Origin: Chlamydiales bacterium
GTDB taxonomy: Bacteria > Chlamydiota > Chlamydiia > Chlamydiales > Simkaniaceae
Reading direction: 5' to 3'
Assembly: GCA_024233395.1 (NCBI GenBank)
Contig: JACKPR010000012.1
Span: 1-9,652, forward strand
Length of the DNA: 9,652 bases
The stretch's first letter is position 1. Every line of letters begins with the position of its first letter. The position numbers and the translations under genes are program-made. Below the pieces are notes generated by a model that had not been told where the DNA came from, made no database searches, and worked only from the letters and a program-made list of their open reading frames with translations. Positions 6,237 to 9,652 of the stretch are shown piece after piece.

Positions 6237-7080
6237 ACTGTTTATAGGTTTGTACTAGTCCTTGGATCACAAGGGTCCATCCATCTGTCATTACAACTAA
6301 AAGGAGCTTAAGCGGAAGGGCAATCGTTAAAGGAGAGAGCATCATCATTCCCATAGCAAGGAGGATATTTGAAGTCACAAGGTCGATGACAAAGAAGGGG
6401 AGATAAATCAAAACGCCGATTTCAAAGGCTCCTTTAAGCTGAGAAGTAATATATGCTGGGGCTAGGACGATAAAATCGTCCATCTTTAAATCAGATTTAA
6501 ATTCATTGGGCATGCTTTGATAGGCAAGCTGGTAAAAGTTGCGTTGGTGGCTCACCGACATATTTCTCGATAAGAACTCTTTAAGGGGCTCTTTTGTCTT
6601 GTCGACAATATTGTAGATATAAACAGCAGAGTTGGATGAGAAAAGGTTTCTGGGAGCATCTTTCGAAATATAATCTTTTCCTGCGTCATACATGGCTACA
6701 CACGTAGGGAACATGACATAAATACTCATTAAGAGAGCAATTCCCGTTAAAGCTTGGTTGGGTGGCGCTTGCTGGACACCTAGGGCGTTTCTTAAAAGGG
6801 ATAAGACAATCACAATTTTTAAGAAAGAAGTGAGTAAGATAACTGCAAAAGGGAGAAGAGCAGCAAGGGCAATAACTGCCATCATTGTAATGACATTTGG
6901 CTCTCCTGGTGCGCTTCCCTCTTGTTCTCCTTCGGGAGCTGGAGCTGCTGCTTGCTCTTGCCCAGTTGTATTTTCTGCTATACGAGCAATTGCATCAGCA
7001 ATCGCATCATCTTGCGCAAAGACAGGTTTAGCGATAAAACAAAGTAGGAGAAGGAGGAAAAATGTATAATATCTTTTCAT
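6235..7080 (-). CDS. sctR: type III secretion export apparatus protein SctR
   Basis: SctR (FliP/YscR family; CdsR in Chlamydia) is the main subunit of the export gate in the inner membrane. Residues 1-22 look like a cleavable signal peptide ending VFA before Q23, as in FliP. Residues 23-60 are an Ala/Glu/Pro/Gln-rich, probably disordered linker. Membrane segments follow at about 63-83, 85-101, 112-130, 218-236 and 238-266. Both FliP signatures are visible: PAYITSQLKGAFEIGV (208-223) and PFFVIDLVTSNIL (228-240). The LLRNALGVQQAPPNQ run at 95-109 is also typical. The ATG overlaps the sctL stop by one base (TAATG), which suggests translational coupling. The 281 residues are close to the length I recall for the chlamydial form. 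Confidence 0.95.
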   Translation of the reverse strand: MKRYYTFFLLLLLCFIAKPVFAQDDAIADAIARIAENTTGQEQAAAPAPEGEQEGSAPGEPNVITMMAVIALAALLPFAVILLTSFLKIVIVLSLLRNALGVQQAPPNQALTGIALLMSIYVMFPTCVAMYDAGKDYISKDAPRNLFSSNSAVYIYNIVDKTKEPLKEFLSRNMSVSHQRNFYQLAYQSMPNEFKSDLKMDDFIVLAPAYITSQLKGAFEIGVLIYLPFFVIDLVTSNILLAMGMMMLSPLTIALPLKLLLVVMTDGWTLVIQGLVQTYKQ

Positions 7081-7706
7081 TATTTCTTCATAAACGCTTC
7101 AAAGGCGGACTCAAGTGCGCGCCATTGATTTTCTAAACTAGCGTTAATGATACCAGCTTCGGTCTCAATAATACAACCCCCAGGCGTGATATCTTCTTTT
7201 TCCTCGATGATAAAAGTGTGTACTTGTTCGAGAATCGCTCTTAGTTCTTTCTTCTTTTTTTCTAAGACCTCTTTATCTTCTTTTGAAACAAAGATCTTAA
7301 TATGATGATTTTGTGTGACAGGTTTTAATGTTTGTCGAACAATATCAACAATAGTTTCAGGATTCGATTGGAGTTCACGTCCGACAATTTTTTTTGCAGC
7401 TCTAAGAGCTAGCGGAAGAATCATTTTTTGGAGTTCATGCTCCATTTGCTTGATGCGTTGTTCGTAATGAATGATCTGTTTATTGAACTGGGAAAGTCCT
7501 TCATTAAATCCCGCTTCTTTTGCTTCTTCGAGGAGTTTTTTGCATTCTTCTTTATTATTGCTTAGGTATGTTTTTACATCTTCCTTAGCTTTATTTAAGA
7601 CTTCAATAGCGCTTAAAAGTTCGCTAAACGCATCGGAAGGAATCACTTTTTCTTCAGAGCCTTGTCTGATTTCACCAGAATAGATTAATGAAAAGTATTT
7701 AGTCAT
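7080..7706 (-). CDS. sctL: type III secretion ATPase stator SctL
   Basis: SctL (FliH/YscL family; CdsL in Chlamydia) is a cytosolic dimer that holds and regulates the export ATPase SctN and ties it to the sorting platform. The 208 residues are hydrophilic. A Lys/Glu-rich helical segment (about 33-95), probably coiled coil and containing EAKEAGFNEG, is followed by the peripheral-stalk-like region LALRAAKKIVGREL (99-112). The C-terminal domain has the E/FliH features PETIVDIV (116-123), HHIKIFVSKED (134-144) and the TPGGCIIETEAGIINAS block (174-190) ending in ENQWRALESAF. It starts 12 nt after the sctK-position gene with only a weak purine-rich ribosome site, so coupling with the gene upstream is likely. 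No ATPase gene lies in this window. Confidence 0.92.
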   Translation of the reverse strand: MTKYFSLIYSGEIRQGSEEKVIPSDAFSELLSAIEVLNKAKEDVKTYLSNNKEECKKLLEEAKEAGFNEGLSQFNKQIIHYEQRIKQMEHELQKMILPLALRAAKKIVGRELQSNPETIVDIVRQTLKPVTQNHHIKIFVSKEDKEVLEKKKKELRAILEQVHTFIIEEKEDITPGGCIIETEAGIINASLENQWRALESAFEAFMKK

Positions 7707-7718
7707 GAGTGTGTCTCA

Positions 7719-8558
7719 CTATCCTTGAATTAACTCTAAAATTTGGTTAATTAAAGCAGCATGGGCTTCATCGTTTTTGATATCTGTAAAAAATTTGCGT
7801 AATATTTTTGTTCTACCCGTATCCAATCTATGACAAATGTGCCATAAAAGGGAAGGATGACATCCAAAAAGAGCTTTTGCAAGGCGATTAAATCCACGAT
7901 GATGAAGAATTGCTTTAAGTTTTTCCGCCTCACCATTCCATCCATCTAAATTCAGTCTCGAAAAGGTAATGGGATCTTTTGCTTTAATGTGCTTTTTTAA
8001 GAACTCTCGTTCCTTAGGTGTTAGGACTCTTTGGATCTTTTTTATTTGGTCAGACTTGATGACATGTTTAAGTTCAATCGCTAAGTCGTGAAGGCCTAAG
8101 TAGTCAACAAGTGTTTGCAGATCTTTTTTGGACAAATTTACTAACGGATTAAGAGGATGATCGGGTAAAAATTCGAGAGGTAAAAATTCTTTCTGGTCAG
8201 AAATAAGCCATTCATAAGCTGCTTTGATTAAGTAGTTTTTTGCTCCTTTTTTAAGAGGAAGCCTTTCTCCTTTTACATTAAAATGCTTTCTGAGACGCTC
8301 TGCTTGATTTCTATCTAGAGATGAAAGAATCATTTCTTTATCTCCTTCAGCAAAGGGTTCTAAGAAGGTAATGAGCCATGAGTAATGAATTCTACCTAAA
8401 CGGTCCTCCATAGAGTAGGAAGAGGTAAAGGGATCTCTCTTAGAGGGAGCAACACTTTTGAACTTTTCTTGCTCTTGTGGAGAAAGAAAATGGATAAAAG
8501 AGGTTTTACCTTTTTGTTCCAGCAAACTACGAAAAGAAATCCATGACGCCTTATTCAA
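7719..8558 (-). CDS. putative sorting-platform protein in the sctK position (chlamydial CT560-like)
   Basis: This 279-residue soluble, basic, helix-rich protein has no signal peptide or membrane segment. Its place between sctJ and sctL matches Chlamydia CT560 and the position of sctK (YscK/OrgA/MxiK) in other systems, whose product joins the cytosolic sorting platform to the inner ring. I recognise it by position and general character, not by a decisive motif. Two similar blocks occur: LSPQEQEKFK...SKRDP at 25-43 and LTPKEREFLK...KAKDP at 179-196, an apparent internal repeat. A C-terminal helical part reads LHHRGFNRLAKALFGCHPSLLWHICHRL (218-245). The start is TTG, 3 nt after the sctJ stop, supported by a long GGAGGAGAG ribosome site inside the end of sctJ; the next ATG (residue 50) would lose the first repeat. 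SctK function is inferred. Confidence 0.7.
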   Translation of the reverse strand: MNKASWISFRSLLEQKGKTSFIHFLSPQEQEKFKSVAPSKRDPFTSSYSMEDRLGRIHYSWLITFLEPFAEGDKEMILSSLDRNQAERLRKHFNVKGERLPLKKGAKNYLIKAAYEWLISDQKEFLPLEFLPDHPLNPLVNLSKKDLQTLVDYLGLHDLAIELKHVIKSDQIKKIQRVLTPKEREFLKKHIKAKDPITFSRLNLDGWNGEAEKLKAILHHRGFNRLAKALFGCHPSLLWHICHRLDTGRTKILRKFFTDIKNDEAHAALINQILELIQG

Positions 8559-8575
8559 TCGTTACTCTCCTCCCT
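8556..8575 (-). promoter_or_regulatory. ribosome site that fixes the TTG start of the sctK-position gene
   Basis: On the minus strand GAGGGAGGAGAG runs across the last codons of sctJ and ends 6 nt before TTG. The purine-rich site also dictates the GEGGE tail of SctJ. Confidence 0.7.
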
Positions 8576-9491
8576 CTCCTGGGGGGCCAGGGGGTTTTTT
8601 CTTCAAGGTATTAAGAAGAGGAATAGGATTGAATAGCTCTTTGAGTCCACCTTTCTTCTTGAGCTGTGGATAAAACTTCCAGCTAATCCATCCCAAGATA
8701 ATCGCTAATAAGACGGCAATGGCAGTAATAATAAAGAAAAGAACGCGGAAACGAAGAGCAGATTTTTTGCTCATGACAATATTCCAAATGCTAACATATT
8801 CTCCAGGTTTTCCACCTAGAGCTTCAGGCATTTGCTCAAGAGTAATATCTGTAAAACGTGAGCGATCAGAAACAACCGTTACATCATTGATATCGAGACC
8901 AGAGACACTACCAGAAATCAGTCTTTTGATTTTATTTTCTAAGTGAATGTTCGGATCATCGATGACTCCTTGGTGTTTCACATAGACTGCTGCAGTGATT
9001 CTTTTTTGTTCAGCTTGTTGTCCAGCTAATGCGGTTTCTTCTGGAGGAAAAGAGAGTTGTACATTTGCATCGATCACACCATCAATCATCATAATGGTAT
9101 TCGTAAGTTGTTGTGCAAGACCAGCTTGATAACGAATCGTCTCTTCTTTATCTGAAGTCATTAGACCTTGCTTAGCAAAAAGGTCAAGAAGAGTTGTTCC
9201 TTTGGTTCTTGGAAAACCGTTTTGATTGAGATAGGCAATCGCTTCGATGGAATATTTTTCGGGGACCATAATCGAATACTTTGCTCCACCACCTTCACCC
9301 CCAATTGCAGTTGTTGCGGCTGCAGTTTTTGAAGCGGGAATCCCCTTACTTTCAAGTAAAACCAGAACAATATTTGCTTCTCTTTCATCGATATTACTGA
9401 CAACTTCTCGGCCTGAGTCACATCCAGTAAATAGAAGCAAAAGGCTTCCCATAAGTCCAAGAAGAGTGAATGTTCTTATTAATCTTTTCAT
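8562..9491 (-). CDS. sctJ: type III secretion inner-membrane ring lipoprotein SctJ
   Basis: SctJ (YscJ/PrgK/MxiJ family; CdsJ in Chlamydia) forms the inner-membrane ring of the needle base with SctD, surrounding the export gate. I take the ATG at 9491, giving 309 residues with a lipoprotein signal MKRLIR plus hydrophobic core and the lipobox LFTGC, with Cys24 as lipidation site; an in-frame ATG at 9500 is equally possible and a TTG at 9506 is weaker. The first ring domain begins SNIDEREANIVLVLLESKGI (32-51) and runs to about 100; LLDLFAKQGLM links to a second domain (about 115-212) with GVIDANVQLSFP and SGLDINDVTVV. A transmembrane helix at about 249-271 is followed by a basic tail ending PPGPPGEGGE. 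It is the first gene of the operon, with a promoter candidate just upstream. Confidence 0.95.
   Translation of the reverse strand: MKRLIRTFTLLGLMGSLLLLFTGCDSGREVVSNIDEREANIVLVLLESKGIPASKTAAATTAIGGEGGGAKYSIMVPEKYSIEAIAYLNQNGFPRTKGTTLLDLFAKQGLMTSDKEETIRYQAGLAQQLTNTIMMIDGVIDANVQLSFPPEETALAGQQAEQKRITAAVYVKHQGVIDDPNIHLENKIKRLISGSVSGLDINDVTVVSDRSRFTDITLEQMPEALGGKPGEYVSIWNIVMSKKSALRFRVLFFIITAIAVLLAIILGWISWKFYPQLKKKGGLKELFNPIPLLNTLKKKPPGPPGEGGE
8578..8591. repeat. G/C-rich hairpin just before the sctK-position ribosome site
   Basis: CCTGG pairs with CCAGG around a GGGG loop on the plus strand (CCCC loop in the mRNA). In the operon mRNA it ends a few bases before the GAGGGAGGAGAG ribosome site, so it could influence translation of the next gene. 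On the plus strand it is followed by GGGTTTTTT, but no plus-strand gene precedes it. Confidence 0.4.
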
Positions 9492-9525
9492 TGTTACCAT
9501 TCTCAATAAACAGGTTATTTCTGTC

Positions 9526-9555
9526 CTTATAGCACTTTGTAGGGTTTATTCCCAA
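9526..9555 (-). promoter_or_regulatory. candidate promoter of the type III secretion operon
   Basis: On the minus strand TTGGGA (9555-9550) and TATAAG (9531-9526) are separated by 18 bp, matching TTGACA/TATAAT at 4/6 and 5/6. The predicted start near 9519 leaves a leader of about 20-28 nt before sctJ. The -35 is part of one of two GGGTT-N4-CCCAA sites, which would place a regulator directly on it. Confidence 0.5.
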
Positions 9556-9585
9556 GTTTTCTTTATTCGGCGGGTTGTAACCCAA
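9542..9585. promoter_or_regulatory. two GGGTT-N4-CCCAA sites 30 bp apart, possible operators of the secretion operon
   Basis: Plus-strand GGGTTTATTCCCAA (9542-9555) and GGGTTGTAACCCAA (9572-9585) share all ten outer bases, and only the central four differ. Each contains a partial dyad (GGG/CCC), and the second includes the near-palindrome GGGTTGTAACCC. Their start-to-start distance is exactly 30 bp, about three helical turns, as for two dimers on one DNA face. The first overlaps the candidate -35. Regulator identity is unknown. Confidence 0.5.
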
Positions 9586-9652
9586 ACTGTTCGTAGGCAA
9601 GAAGAATCTGCGGACACTAATAACTTTAGGTATAGCTAAAACAGTTTAAAAT

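Larger units (their letters stand above)
9507..9652. other. upstream non-coding region at the window edge
   Basis: No gene with a credible start is visible in these 146 bases on either strand. The part nearest sctJ carries the promoter and paired sites; the outer 60 bases are A/T-rich and have stops in all minus-strand frames. Confidence 0.5.

Noticed and set aside
6758..7069. Plus-strand open frame of about 100 residues opposite sctR
   Set aside because: It mirrors the Ala/Pro-rich linker and membrane segments of sctR, giving an Ala/Arg-rich composition; no ribosome site or family likeness.
8578..8600. Plus-strand hairpin followed by GGGTTTTTT inside sctJ
   Set aside because: It resembles a terminator, but no plus-strand gene precedes it and the sequence is explained by the Pro/Gly codons of the SctJ tail; kept only as a possible mRNA hairpin.
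9418..9600. Sixty-residue minus-strand reading frame starting with TTG and overlapping the sctJ start
   Set aside because: It runs in a different frame over the sctJ signal peptide, has Asn/Lys-rich low-information content, and covers the promoter region. It looks like a shadow frame.
9563..9619. Minus-strand peptide CPQILLAYEQFGLQPAE between TAG and TAA upstream of sctJ
   Set aside because: It reads like the natural end of a protein, but an in-frame TAG directly precedes it, there is no start codon within it, and other stops lie further upstream. It may be chance or a tiny gene remnant; not enough to call.
9247..9639. Plus-strand open frame of 130 residues opposite the start of sctJ
   Set aside because: It is antisense to a well-supported gene and to its promoter, with no recognisable domain or ribosome site.

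Overview
The window looks like part of a chromosome from a chlamydia-like bacterium (phylum Chlamydiota, order Parachlamydiales). Two things point there. First, six minus-strand genes have the order sctJ, a sctK-position gene, sctL, sctR, sctS, sctT, the order I recall for Chlamydia trachomatis CT559-CT564. Second, the operon is followed by four tandem genes for secreted beta-barrel proteins of the MOMP-like kind, which are greatly expanded in Simkania and also multiplied in Waddlia. Simkaniaceae is my best guess from memory of family expansion; no 16S or other marker is present, so the genus stays open.

Layout: all ten genes lie on the minus strand, so transcription runs from high to low coordinates. 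Positions 9507-9652 hold no gene but contain a good candidate promoter and two GGGTT-N4-CCCAA sites exactly 30 bp apart. Positions 9491-5118 are a compact type III secretion operon with gaps of 3, 12, -1, 10 and 6 nt. It encodes the inner-membrane ring lipoprotein SctJ, a cytosolic sorting-platform candidate, the ATPase stator SctL, and the export-gate proteins SctR, SctS and SctT. Positions 5010-2 hold four MOMP-like genes, here called momp-A (3937-5010), momp-B (2511-3677), momp-C (1213-2241) and momp-D (2-1108). Each has a signal peptide, the same chain of conserved barrel motifs, and a C-terminal RFDF ending in phenylalanine.

The gaps between the MOMP-like genes are the least ordinary part. 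The momp-B/momp-C gap holds a strong intrinsic terminator and a roughly 160-bp MITE-like element with 16-bp terminal inverted repeats and a perfect hairpin at its centre. One end of the element carries an outward TTGACG that lies 17 bp from a TATAGA just outside it, so the insertion may have built the promoter of momp-C. The momp-A/momp-B gap holds a nested inverted-repeat structure. The terminator stem of momp-B is exactly complementary over 17 nt to codons 3-8 of momp-D, a possible RNA link between paralogues.

The secretion genes assemble an inner-membrane export machine that delivers effectors to a host. The MOMP-like proteins are probably porins or adhesins of the outer membrane. Co-location does not prove joint function. 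I found no RNA genes, CRISPR arrays, transposase genes or prophage genes.
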